From an uncultured Collinsella sp. (GTDB lineage Bacteria > Actinomycetota > Coriobacteriia > Coriobacteriales > Coriobacteriaceae): a DNA stretch of 64,000 nucleotides. Positions 26,450 through 34,668 of this stretch are shown one piece after another. The first letter of the stretch is position 1. Each line of letters starts with the position of its first letter. The translations under genes and the position numbers were made by a program. The stretch lies in the NCBI GenBank assembly GCA_947507155.1, contig CANNOC010000003.1, positions 46,554 to 110,553 of the forward strand. Reading direction: 5' to 3'. Below the pieces are notes generated by a model. It was not told where the DNA came from, did no database searches, and was given only the letters and a program-made list of their open reading frames with translations.

Positions 26450-26679
26450 ATGTCGCTCCTTACATACACGGTTGCATACTCGCGAACCCGCACGCAAGGA
26501 CCGAAGCCGGCCGCGTCGCAACGTCGCATACCCGGAAGCGTAGAACCGGGCAGGACACGCGGGCAGCATCAAAGCCGATGGCACGTCGATTCGCATGCAG
26601 GTGATTGTACTCCCCGCACGCCTTGGATAAAACGTTTTTCTTTAACTAAGTAAAGTATTTTCACTTGCCTTCAACACAA

Positions 26680-26711
26680 AAGGCCCGCCATCGAATCCGA
26701 TGACGGGCCTT
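26680..26711 (-). terminator. Terminator of the dedA-like gene
   Basis: AAGGCCCG-CCATCG and CGATG-ACGGGCCTT pair around a short AATC loop; on the minus strand it is followed by TTTTGTGTT. It sits 28 bases after the stop codon at 26740. Confidence 0.85.
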
Positions 26712-26739
26712 GGAATTAACGTCCGAAAACAAGCTCGGA

Positions 26740-27387
26740 CTAGGCGTTCTTTTTACCGAGCTTAGCCTTAACCAGACCGACCACGGTCGGGATAATCGAC
26801 ACGGCGACAATGCCGACGATCAGCAGCTCAAAGTGCTCCTGCACGAACGGAATGCCACCAAAGAAGTAACCCAGCAGCGTAAAGACCGTTGACCAGGTAA
26901 TGCCACCCAGCACGTTAAAGATGACAAAGTTGCGCCAGTGCATGCCGCCCATGCCGGCGATAAAAGGCACAAAGGTGCGGATGAACGGGAAGAAGCGACC
27001 GAGGAAGATGGCCAGATGGCCCCACTTATCGAGAAACGCCTCGGACTTCTCGATGCGCTCGGGCGTCATGGCCTTTACCTTGCCCGAGGCGATGATCTTG
27101 CGGCCAAAGAAGTGACCGATCATAAAGTTGCACTGATCGCCCAAAATGGCAGCGGCCCATGCGGTGGCCAGAAGCGCCACGATGTTAAAGCCGCCGTTGT
27201 GGGCAAAGAAACCCGAGGCGAACAGCAGCGAATCACCGGGAAGGAACGGGAAGAACACCACGCCCGTCTCGATAAAGATGATCAGGAACACGCAGCCGTA
27301 GGCCATAAGCGGGCCGGCGGCGATCCAGCTGGCGATCGCGGTGCGCGGGTCCTTAAGCAGCTCGGCAATAAAATTGATGAAACCCAT
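26740..27387 (-). CDS. DedA-family membrane protein
   Basis: A 215-residue protein with about five hydrophobic segments. The diagnostic FLGRFFPFIRTFVPFIAG (the F-x-G-R-x-x-P-x-x-R motif) and FFPFLPGDSLLFASG near the N-terminus are typical of DedA/SNARE-associated proteins. The family moves undecaprenyl phosphate or other polyprenyl or lipid carriers across the membrane and supports envelope homeostasis. ATG 27387 has GAGAGG upstream. It is divergent from cysE, and 223 bases separate the start codons. Confidence 0.92.
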   Translation of the reverse strand: MGFINFIAELLKDPRTAIASWIAAGPLMAYGCVFLIIFIETGVVFFPFLPGDSLLFASGFFAHNGGFNIVALLATAWAAAILGDQCNFMIGHFFGRKIIASGKVKAMTPERIEKSEAFLDKWGHLAIFLGRFFPFIRTFVPFIAGMGGMHWRNFVIFNVLGGITWSTVFTLLGYFFGGIPFVQEHFELLIVGIVAVSIIPTVVGLVKAKLGKKNA

Positions 27388-27610
27388 GAAGTAAAACCTC
27401 TCAGTTGTGGGCGCGGATACGTCCAAGTTGACCAGTATACGGTTGCGGTGCCCCCTCGTGCGCAACCCCACAAAAGCATGACTCCATTACCAGCAAGTTT
27501 GCATAACTGACACTTGTAGCGCAAAGCCGCCAAGATTGTCCTTTTTAATCCCTAGCGAATCGCTATACTTTATTGAATCGCATTGCCATGGCGCTAAGGG
27601 AGGGCGGCCG

Positions 27611-28315
27611 GTGAGCTTTATCAATACCATTCGCGAGGACATCAAGACCGTCCAGGCGCAGGACCCCGCCGCGCAAAACGGTCTGGTCATCTTTCTTTCC
27701 TATCCTGGCCTGCACGCCAAGTGGAACCACGTGCCCGAGCACTGGCTGTGGGAGCACGGTCATCGCTCGCTCGCCCGCGTGCTCTCGCAAATCACCCGCC
27801 ACATCACCGGCGTCGAGATTCACCCTGCCGCGCAGATTGGCAAGCACTTCTTTATCGACCACGCCATGGGCGTCGTCATCGGCGAGACCACCATTGTGGG
27901 CGACAACTGTGTGCTCTACCAGGGCGTCACGCTCGGCGGCACCGGCAACGAGACCGGCAAGCGTCACCCCACCCTGGGCAACAATGTCACGGTGGGCACG
28001 GGCGCCAAGGTGCTCGGCAACATCCGCATCGGCAACAACGTCAAGATCGGCGGCAACTCGGTCGTCGTTAAGGATGTCCCCGACAACTGCACCGTCGTGG
28101 GCGTGCCGGGACGCATCATCAAGCGCAACGGCTGCCGTGTGTTCGAGGAGAGTTTCGACGCCAAGCAGCATCGCGAGTACATGCCCGATGACGCCGCCGA
28201 GCAGTCCGCCCTCAACCGCCAGGGCATCACCGAGAATGCCCGCCGCGTCAAGGAACTCGAGCGAGAGGTGGCCGAGCTCAAGGCCCTCGTCGCCAAGCTC
28301 GTGGACGAACGCTAG
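27611..28315 (+). CDS. cysE: Serine O-acetyltransferase
   Basis: A 234-residue protein. The N-terminal helical region ([27 protein letters not shown]) is followed by left-handed beta-helix hexapeptide repeats: [31 protein letters not shown] and [10 protein letters not shown]. Catalytic His and Asp residues of the CysE/EpsC family lie in FFIDHAMG. It makes O-acetylserine from serine and acetyl-CoA for cysteine synthesis. The C-terminal 40 residues form a charged helix ([17 protein letters not shown]). GTG 27611 with GGGAGG is the best start; a TATACT box near 27563 may be its -10 element. No cysK is in the window. Confidence 0.92.
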   Translation: MSFINTIREDIKTVQAQDPAAQNGLVIFLSYPGLHAKWNHVPEHWLWEHGHRSLARVLSQITRHITGVEIHPAAQIGKHFFIDHAMGVVIGETTIVGDNCVLYQGVTLGGTGNETGKRHPTLGNNVTVGTGAKVLGNIRIGNNVKIGGNSVVVKDVPDNCTVVGVPGRIIKRNGCRVFEESFDAKQHREYMPDDAAEQSALNRQGITENARRVKELEREVAELKALVAKLVDER

Positions 28316-28353
28316 GAACGCAAGCGGCACAAAACGACATCGGCATCAACGCA

Positions 28354-28390
28354 AAGGCGCGCCAGGGAATTCATCCCCGGCGCGCCTTAT
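28354..28390 (+). terminator. Terminator of cysE
   Basis: AAGGCGCGCC (28354-28363) pairs with GGCGCGCCTT (28379-28388), extended by GGG/CCC within the loop, then TATTTG. Confidence 0.8.
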
Positions 28391-28394
28391 TTGT

Positions 28395-28427
28395 GATGTG
28401 GCAAAGAGACTGTCCCTTTGTCACATT
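28395..28427. repeat. GGGACTGTCCC-type palindrome, second copy
   Basis: GATGTGGCAAAGAGAC and GTCCCTTTGTCACATT pair with small deviations. It is nearly the same as 7805-7837 and overlaps the stop codon of the following minus-strand gene by two bases. Confidence 0.75.
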
Positions 28428-30432
28428 ATGCGAACTGGCTCAGATAGAGGTCGGCGTAGGCACCCTCGGCAGCCAGCAGCTCCTTATGCGTGCCCTGCTC
28501 GATAATGTTGCCGTGATCCATGACCAAGATCAGGTCGGCGTCCACGATCGTCGACAGGCGGTGCGCGATCACAAAGCTCGTGCGCCCGCGCATGAGCGCG
28601 TCCATGGCACGACCGATGGCAAGCTCGGTACGCGTATCCACGCTTGAGGTCGCCTCGTCCAGGATGAGAATCGCCGGGTTATTGAGCAGCACGCGTGCGA
28701 TGGTCAGCAGCTGACGCTGGCCCTGGCTGATGCTTTCGGCATCGTTGGCCACGCGCGTGTCGTAGCCCTGCGGCATGGTGCGCACAAAGAAGTCGACCTG
28801 CGCGGCGCGCGCAGCCGCCACGATCTCCTCACGCGTCGCCTCGGGACAGCCGTAGGCGATGTTTTCGGCAATCGTGCCATCGAACAGCCAGGCGTCCTGC
28901 AGCACCATGCCAAACTGCTGCCGTAGCTCGCCGCGGTCCATGCGGCTCGTATCCACGCCGTCGAGCGTAATACGCCCGCCGTCAATCTCGTAGAAGCGCA
29001 TGAGCAGGTTGATGAGCGTCGTCTTGCCCGCGCCCGTGGTTCCCACCACGGCAATCTTCTGGCCCGGCTCGGCGGTAAACGACACGTCGTGCATAAGCGG
29101 CTTGTCGGGCGAATAACCAAAGCGCACGTGCTCAAAGGAGACGCGACCCTCAACGCGACCCGGCAGCTTGGCGGCCTCGTCCGGCAGCGGATCGGCCTCC
29201 ATCTCGGGCTCATCGAGCAGGTCGAACACGCGCTCCGCACTCGCCAACGCGCTCTGCAGCGAGTTGAAGGTAAACGACAGCTGCGTCATGGGCTCAGATG
29301 CCTCGTAGATAAACTGGAAGAACGCCTGGAACACGCCGACGGTCATGTGGCCGGCAACCAGCATACTGCAGCCCACAATCGCAATCACGATCTGTGCCAG
29401 GCGGCCGATAAAGCGCACCGCGGGGCCGACGGCGTTAATCATAAAGTCGGCCTTGGCACTCACGCGTGCCAGCTCGCCCGAGGCCTGGTGCACCTCGGCA
29501 GAACTTTGGCGCTCGCGGTTAAACGCGCGAATCACCAGACGGCCCGAGTAGCCTTCCTCGACCGCACTCGTAATCTTGGACACCCACTCTTGGCGCTCAC
29601 CGGTTACGTCATGCGTGCGGCGCGAGACCACCTTGGTCACCAGCAGCGACAACGCCGTAAAGAACAAAAAGACGAGCGTGAGCGGCACGCTAAACACGAA
29701 CATCACGCTCACGGCGCCCACCACGGTACCGATCGACACCAGAAGCTGCAGCAAGCCGCGCTGCATGCTCTCGGACATCTTGTCCAAGTCGTTGGTCGCA
29801 CGGCTGACGACCTCACCGGGACGATGCGCGTCAAAAAAGGCAAGCGGCAGACGGTTGAGCTTTTGTGCGATGCGGTTGCGTAGGCACAGGTTGAGGCGTT
29901 CGGCAACGCTCGACATCAAAAAGCTCTGGAGCGCGTAGAACGAGGCAGCGGCCGTCCAGATCATAAAGTAGATGAAGATGGTCCTGCCGCAGTTCTCCCA
30001 GGTGATGTTGAAGGTGGTGTCGTTGGCAAACGCCACCTGAATGTGGCTCCACAGCTCATCGATCACGCGGGCGCTATATGCCGGCGCAGCAGTGTTAAAG
30101 ATGGCATAGAACACAATGCTCGCGAACACGATATAGAAGCGCCAATGGTCGCCGGCAGCCTCGCTCCACAGGCGGCGCACCGTCGCCCAGGTATCTCGAG
30201 GCGTCTCGTCCTCGTCTTCGTCGTCCACGTCGCGCATACGCTCTGCCTCGGCGCGGGCGCGCTCGTCCTCGGCACGTTCGTTTTCCTCGTAGAGCGCTTG
30301 GCGGCGAGCCTCGCGCTCGGCCGCAGCCTTGGCGGCGTCATCCAGCTCGGTCGACGCGGCAGCCGTTTCCTCGACCAGTCCCGCGGCAGCGGCGTCATCA
30401 ACGCCGCCCTGCTTCTTGAGCTCCTCGGTCAT
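28426..30432 (-). CDS. ABC exporter half-transporter, catalytic NBD, with acidic coiled N-terminus
   Basis: A 668-residue half-transporter. An unusual N-terminal extension of about 85 residues is Glu/Ala/Arg-rich (AAAEREARRQALYEENERA) and likely helical. Then come six membrane helices (about 90-390) and an ATPase domain (about 420-668): Walker A GTTGAGKTT, altered signature SISQGQRQ, Walker B ILILDEATSSVD, H-loop VIAHRLST. The partner upstream has the canonical signature but a degenerate Walker B, so they form an asymmetric heterodimer. ATG 30432 is one base after the partner's stop, with GGGAGG inside the partner's end. Substrate unknown; drug or toxic-compound export fits the MarR context. 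Confidence 0.9.
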   Translation of the reverse strand: MTEELKKQGGVDDAAAAGLVEETAAASTELDDAAKAAAEREARRQALYEENERAEDERARAEAERMRDVDDEDEDETPRDTWATVRRLWSEAAGDHWRFYIVFASIVFYAIFNTAAPAYSARVIDELWSHIQVAFANDTTFNITWENCGRTIFIYFMIWTAAASFYALQSFLMSSVAERLNLCLRNRIAQKLNRLPLAFFDAHRPGEVVSRATNDLDKMSESMQRGLLQLLVSIGTVVGAVSVMFVFSVPLTLVFLFFTALSLLVTKVVSRRTHDVTGERQEWVSKITSAVEEGYSGRLVIRAFNRERQSSAEVHQASGELARVSAKADFMINAVGPAVRFIGRLAQIVIAIVGCSMLVAGHMTVGVFQAFFQFIYEASEPMTQLSFTFNSLQSALASAERVFDLLDEPEMEADPLPDEAAKLPGRVEGRVSFEHVRFGYSPDKPLMHDVSFTAEPGQKIAVVGTTGAGKTTLINLLMRFYEIDGGRITLDGVDTSRMDRGELRQQFGMVLQDAWLFDGTIAENIAYGCPEATREEIVAAARAAQVDFFVRTMPQGYDTRVANDAESISQGQRQLLTIARVLLNNPAILILDEATSSVDTRTELAIGRAMDALMRGRTSFVIAHRLSTIVDADLILVMDHGNIIEQGTHKELLAAEGAYADLYLSQFA

Positions 30433-30433
30433 G

Positions 30434-32170
30434 CTACTCACCTCCCTTCATCTGCGATTCCGCGATGGCACGGTACACCTCGCAGGTTTCCATAAGCTCG
30501 CCATGCGTGCCCAGACCCACAACCTCGCCATCCTTGAGCACGACGATCTGGTCGGCGTGCAAGATCGTCGAGATGCGCTGCGCGATGATGAGCACCGCAG
30601 CGTCACGCGTCTCGTCTTGCAACGCATGACGCAGGGCGGCATCAGTCTTAAAGTCCAGGGCCGAAAAACTGTCATCGAAGATATATAGATTGGCATGCTT
30701 CATGAGCGCACGGGCGATTGCCAAACGCTGGCGCTGGCCGCCCGAAAAGTTCGTACCGCCCTGCGCCACCGGGGTATCGAGCCCCTGCGGTTGGTCGAGT
30801 ACAAAGGTGCTCTGGGCAACCTCAAGCGCGTGAAGCATGTCACCCTCGGTCGCGCCTTCGTTACCAAAGCGAAGGTTGCTCGCCACCGTGCCCGAGAACA
30901 GCCACGCCTTCTGCGGCACATAGGCAATGCGCCCGCGGATTTCGTCTTGCGTAAGCTCGCGCAGGTCCACACCATTCAGGCGAATGGAGCCCTTGGTGGC
31001 ATCGTGGAAGCGCAGCAGAAGCTTTGCCACCGTCGATTTGCCCGAGCCTGTCGAGCCAACGATCGCAGTCGTCTGACCGCGACGGCAGGCAAAGCTCAGG
31101 TCGCACAGGGTGTCCTCGTCGGCATCGTCAAAGCGAAACGACATGTGGTCGAACACGGCCACCGCATCGGCTTCGTCTTGGGGCTCGCGCGCCCCGTCAT
31201 CCAGCGTGCGCTCGCCATCGATGATGCTCGGCTCGATTTCGAGCACCTGCTGCGCACGGTTGAGGCACGCCGCGGCGCGCGGAAGCGTCAGAATCACCAT
31301 CTGCGCCGTCATCACAAAGAAAAGAATCAGGATCGCGTATTCCAACACGGCCGAAATGCTGCCGATTTGCATGGCGTGGACGCCCACGCGGTTGCCGCCC
31401 ACCCACAGCACCGCCACCTCGGCGATGTTCATCAAAAAGAAGCTGGAGCTGTCGAGGCCCACAAACAGGTGGTTGACCTTGATGGCGTTGGCCGCGTAAT
31501 CGCTAAACACCTCGTCCAGGCGCTGCTCCTCGTGGCGCTCCTTGTTAAATGCGCGGATGACGCGCACGCCCACGATGTTCTCGCGCAGCACCACGTTCAT
31601 GCGGTCGATAAAGCTCTGCAGGCGCATAAAAATCGGCGCGGCGTTAGCCACCGTAAAGACCGCCGCCACCAGCACGATCGCAACCACCACGCCCAGCAGC
31701 GTGCCCATGGCGGGATCGATGAACCAAGCAAAAATGATGCCTGCCACGGCCAAGAATGGCACCGGCAACACCAGCTGAATCGTCTGAAGGACAGCTTGCT
31801 GAATCACGTTGATGTCGTTGAGCGAGCGTGTGATCATCGAACCCGTGCCAAAGCGCTCAAAGTCGCTGGCGGACAGCTCGAGCGACTTGTCGTACACAGC
31901 ATTGCGGATATCGCAGGCCACGTTGGCGGCCAGGCGCGCCGAAAGATAGCAGCCCAGCACCGTGCCGCCGCTGGCCATGCCGGTCGCGATAAGCATGTAC
32001 AGGCCGTTACGTAAAATATAGTCGACATCGCCCGTGGTAATACCGGTGTTGACCATGTTCGCCAGCATCGTGGGAACCAACAGCGTACCGACGTTATCTA
32101 TCAGCACCGCAAACAGCGTCACCGCAATCAGACCGCGGTACGGCCTCATAAACCTCATTAAGAGTCGCAT
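30434..32170 (-). CDS. ABC exporter half-transporter, degenerate NBD, MarR-linked
   Basis: A 578-residue half-transporter: six helices (about 10-300) and ATPase domain (about 330-570). Walker A GSTGSGKST and signature NFSGGQRQR are intact, while Walker B is YIFDDSFSALD (Asp for catalytic Glu) and the switch reads IIAQRIST (Gln for His). This mirrors the pair at 17480-21214. The start ATG 32170 overlaps the end of the MarR gene by 13 bases, so regulator and transporter form one operon. Confidence 0.9.
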   Translation of the reverse strand: MRLLMRFMRPYRGLIAVTLFAVLIDNVGTLLVPTMLANMVNTGITTGDVDYILRNGLYMLIATGMASGGTVLGCYLSARLAANVACDIRNAVYDKSLELSASDFERFGTGSMITRSLNDINVIQQAVLQTIQLVLPVPFLAVAGIIFAWFIDPAMGTLLGVVVAIVLVAAVFTVANAAPIFMRLQSFIDRMNVVLRENIVGVRVIRAFNKERHEEQRLDEVFSDYAANAIKVNHLFVGLDSSSFFLMNIAEVAVLWVGGNRVGVHAMQIGSISAVLEYAILILFFVMTAQMVILTLPRAAACLNRAQQVLEIEPSIIDGERTLDDGAREPQDEADAVAVFDHMSFRFDDADEDTLCDLSFACRRGQTTAIVGSTGSGKSTVAKLLLRFHDATKGSIRLNGVDLRELTQDEIRGRIAYVPQKAWLFSGTVASNLRFGNEGATEGDMLHALEVAQSTFVLDQPQGLDTPVAQGGTNFSGGQRQRLAIARALMKHANLYIFDDSFSALDFKTDAALRHALQDETRDAAVLIIAQRISTILHADQIVVLKDGEVVGLGTHGELMETCEVYRAIAESQMKGGE

Positions 32171-32658
32171 GTGTCCCCCTCGCCCTTATCGTCAGCCTCG
32201 TTCTCGGCGGCCACTTGCCGTTTAAATGCCTCGCACTCTTCGTTCAGAACATGGGAGAATTTACCGACCAGGCGCATGATCTCGCGCTGTTCCCACGGCT
32301 CGAGCGCTTCGAATGCCTGTTGCTCGGCTTTTTGCGCCGGTAACGCGTAGCGCTTGGCAAACCGCACGCCTTCTTCGGTCAATCGCACAACCTTGTTCTT
32401 ACGACTGCCCTCGGCAAACTCCAACGTCGCAAGCCCTCGCGCCCTAAGCGTCTTGATCGCCGAATTGATGGTCTGTTTGCTGTAGAACCATTCACTCGTC
32501 AGCCGACTCACGGCAACGCTTCCGCCCGCTGCACTCGTGTCGACGAGCATCCAGTAGGCGCAGTCCGAAAGACCGCAGGTACGCGCGAACTCCGAATAGA
32601 TACGGTCAAGCCCGTTAAGCATCCGGTCGAAATCGACCAGGCTAACTGCACTATTCAT
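32158..32658 (-). CDS. MarR-family regulator of the downstream ABC exporter
   Basis: A 166-residue winged-helix regulator: helices 1-40, DNA-binding part VAVSRLTSEWFYSKQTINSAIKTLRARGLATLEF, wing SRKNKVVRLTEEG and a C-terminal dimer helix. MarR proteins repress efflux genes and release DNA when small phenolic or toxic ligands bind. The gene overlaps the first ABC gene, and two copies of AGTCCGAGTTTTGAC lie just upstream, so self-repression of the whole operon is likely. I prefer ATG 32658 over 32670 since GGGAG precedes it, though the spacing is short. Confidence 0.88.
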   Translation of the reverse strand: MNSAVSLVDFDRMLNGLDRIYSEFARTCGLSDCAYWMLVDTSAAGGSVAVSRLTSEWFYSKQTINSAIKTLRARGLATLEFAEGSRKNKVVRLTEEGVRFAKRYALPAQKAEQQAFEALEPWEQREIMRLVGKFSHVLNEECEAFKRQVAAENEADDKGEGDTCDS

Positions 32659-32675
32659 CTCTCCCACCATTCGAT

Positions 32676-32725
32676 AGTCCGAGTTTTGACCAATTTATAT
32701 CTCTACATTAGTCCGAGTTTTGACT
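32676..32725 (-). promoter_or_regulatory. Two operator-like repeats upstream of marR
   Basis: AGTCCGAGTTTTGAC occurs at 32676-32690 and again at 32710-32724. The second copy reads AGTC-N8-GACT, an inverted repeat suited to a MarR dimer. Copies are spaced 34 bases start to start, about three helical turns, so two dimers could sit on the same face of the promoter. Confidence 0.65.
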
Positions 32726-32773
32726 ATCGTCAATACGCTCGTTGTTTATGGTCGGCTCTACATAAGCATATCG

Positions 32774-32811
32774 ACAAAAAAGACCGCCGGCGCGGGGGCG
32801 GCGCCGGCGGT
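32774..32811 (-). terminator. Terminator of the 96-residue hypothetical gene
   Basis: ACCGCCGGCGC (32783-32793) and GCGCCGGCGGT (32801-32811) form an 11-bp stem; on the minus strand TCTTTTTT follows. Confidence 0.88.
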
Positions 32812-32837
32812 TGCGAGAGAATATCAGTTGTTGGCCG

Positions 32838-33128
32838 TTAGGCAGCAACGGCCTCGTAGACCGTGGCGCCCGAGAAGCTATCGTGCAGGCTCTTGCCGCA
32901 GATCCACGGCAGCTCGACGACCTCGCAGACCGTGTTGACCAGCTCGGAGCAGTCAGTAAAGTGGCCCTTATCGTTGAGGGCCTCGCAATCCTGAACACGC
33001 CAATAGCCATCGGTGTGCGTGATGTAGTACTCGTGATCATTGATCGACACGAAAGCGCGCGTCTTGGAACGCAGCAGCTTCAGAAATCCTTCGAAATCGG
33101 TCTCGACGACATCTCCAGCCTGGAACAT
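32838..33128 (-). CDS. Hypothetical protein, 96 residues
   Basis: I do not recognise the family. The protein starts FQAGDVVETDFEGFLKLL, contains a FVSINDHEYYITHTDGYWRV strand pattern and ends ATVYEAVAA. It is mixed alpha/beta, without signal peptide or membrane helix. Two Cys (DCEAL, TDCSEL, WICGK region) might bind metal or be structural. A perfect GGAGGTAA site precedes ATG 33128 and a strong terminator follows, so it is a real, well translated, single gene. The TetR/MarR-type neighbours give no clue to its job. Confidence 0.8.
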   Translation of the reverse strand: MFQAGDVVETDFEGFLKLLRSKTRAFVSINDHEYYITHTDGYWRVQDCEALNDKGHFTDCSELVNTVCEVVELPWICGKSLHDSFSGATVYEAVAA

Positions 33129-33422
33129 GATGTTACCTCCTGGCCCGGCGCCACCACGGCGCATTGATAAACGTTGGTACTCCTTTAGTAAAACCTTTAT
33201 CAAAGGTTATGCGTTCGTCATTTAGGCAAGTGGTAAAAAACCGCAGGGTAGACGGGATAAAACGTTTAACCATCCCATTTGTTTGTCACATTCTGAAGGT
33301 ACTTTTATGCAAACCTACTTTCCCAATTGGAATCTATCCTTTTGGCCGGGCAATTGACCGTCTATCGTTTAAGCCCGACGGGTATGAACGGGGCATCTGC
33401 AACGCCACCGCAAGGAGACACC

Positions 33423-33944
33423 ATGGAGACTATCGAAGCACTCATTCACCGCCGCAGCTGCCGCAACTACAGCGATCGTCCCGTCGAGGCTGAAAAGCTT
33501 GCACGTATTATCGAAGCCGGCCAATATGCACCGAGCGGCATGGGCCGCCAGCCGGTGACGTTTGTCGCCGTCACCGACCCCGCGACCGTCGAGCATCTCT
33601 CACAGCTCAACGCCCAGGTCATGGACAGCAACAGCGACCCCTTCTATGGCGCCAAGACCGTTGTGGTGGTGCTGGTTGACCGCAGCGTGCCCACACATCT
33701 GGAAGACGGTTCGCTCGCCATGGGCAACTTGCTCAACGCCGCCTATGCACTGGGTGTCGATTCGTGCTGGATTCACCGCGCGCATGAGGTCTTTGACTCG
33801 CCCGAGGGCCTGGAGCTGCTGGCCAGCTGGGGCCTGCCCGCCGACGGCAGCCTGCGCGGCGTCGGTAACTGCATTCTTGGCTACGCCGAGGACACGCTAC
33901 CCGAGGCAAAGCCGCGCCGCAACAACGTGGTGTACGTGAAATAG
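33423..33944 (+). CDS. Nitroreductase-family protein, short form
   Basis: At 173 residues this is a compact nitroreductase. IHRRSCRNYSDRPVE carries the FMN-phosphate-binding Arg residues, QYAPSGMGRQPVTFVAV the flavin-covering helix, and LGVDSCWIHRA the second conserved segment. It ends with a KPRRNNVVYVK tail common in small anaerobe nitroreductases. Reduction of an unknown electrophile with NAD(P)H is expected. ATG 33423 follows AAGGAGA. Unrelated in detail to the 289-residue nitroreductase at 7840. Confidence 0.87.
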   Translation: METIEALIHRRSCRNYSDRPVEAEKLARIIEAGQYAPSGMGRQPVTFVAVTDPATVEHLSQLNAQVMDSNSDPFYGAKTVVVVLVDRSVPTHLEDGSLAMGNLLNAAYALGVDSCWIHRAHEVFDSPEGLELLASWGLPADGSLRGVGNCILGYAEDTLPEAKPRRNNVVYVK

Positions 33945-33960
33945 TACAGGAACGTCAGCA

Positions 33961-33999
33961 GGGGTAGCTAATTTGGGACGGGGCTATTTTAGCTACCCC
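33961..33999. repeat. Palindrome GGGGTAGCT...AGCTACCCC
   Basis: Nine-base arms at 33961-33969 and 33991-33999 flank AATTTGGGACGGGGCTATTTT. A diverged copy is at 21711-21745. It sits between convergent genes and may terminate both. Confidence 0.75.
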
Positions 34000-34008
34000 A
34001 CTCGCAAC

Positions 34009-34584
34009 TTATATTGACGTCGCCGTTGTCGTCGTTTCGTTCGTCTGGGCCGTTTCGACGTCGTCGCCTTGCTTGTCTTCGTCCTTTTGCGCATCGGCGA
34101 TGGTGGAGGCCGCCGCGACGATACCGCGCTGGGGCGCAACGCCCGTCTGGGTCTGTGCGCCCTCGACAACTTCTGTGCCTGCATGCGCGAGCTCGGGCGA
34201 TTTAAACATTGCGTCCAAGTTGGCGCCACCGCCGGCATATCCGAGCGCAGCGAGCGCGATGACGACCACTGCAACGGCGGCCACGATCGGCACGTAGCGA
34301 TGCCAGCCGGCGGGATTGAGCCCGCTGCGGCGAGCCGCCCCGCGGCTGATGTAGCCGAGCGTTCCGTCGTGCTTGAGCTTTGATCCCACCACGCGTTTGC
34401 GGCCCAACAGCGAGGACTCTGCCTGCATTGCCAAGCGGGCGCTTGCCGAAGGATAGCCGTATTTAGTGCGCTTGAACGAGCCATCAAACCCCGAGGCGTG
34501 TTTGCCCCACGTCACCGATGTTGTGCGTCGGTTGACCGGCGCGGCACTCCGCCTTCTGCGGCTCGGTTTTGAAGTCTCAGCCAT
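34009..34584 (-). CDS. Single-pass membrane protein of unknown function
   Basis: A 191-residue protein with a very basic N-terminal half (SRRRRSAAPVNRRTTS, KHASGFDGSFKRTKYG), one membrane helix near 100-122 (VPIVAAVAVVVIALAALGYA) and a C-terminal Ala/Thr/Gln-rich tail ending TTTTATSI. The basic side should face the cytoplasm and the tail the outside. I recognise no family. ATG 34584 has GCGAGGG upstream. A similar design, basic soluble part plus one helix, is seen in the 156-residue protein at 63432, though without sequence likeness. Confidence 0.75.
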   Translation of the reverse strand: MAETSKPSRRRRSAAPVNRRTTSVTWGKHASGFDGSFKRTKYGYPSASARLAMQAESSLLGRKRVVGSKLKHDGTLGYISRGAARRSGLNPAGWHRYVPIVAAVAVVVIALAALGYAGGGANLDAMFKSPELAHAGTEVVEGAQTQTGVAPQRGIVAAASTIADAQKDEDKQGDDVETAQTNETTTTATSI

Positions 34585-34668
34585 ATGCCCTCGCACGCCG
34601 TAACCAAATCGAAACAATAACGCTTTGGACTGTAGCACACGCGTCGCGCGCGGTCACGGGCGCCTCGC

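Noticed and set aside
26450..26739. T-box or leader peptide before ilvE
   Set aside because: No T-box sequence or branched-chain-rich short peptide could be seen; the in-frame extension is Arg/Cys-rich.
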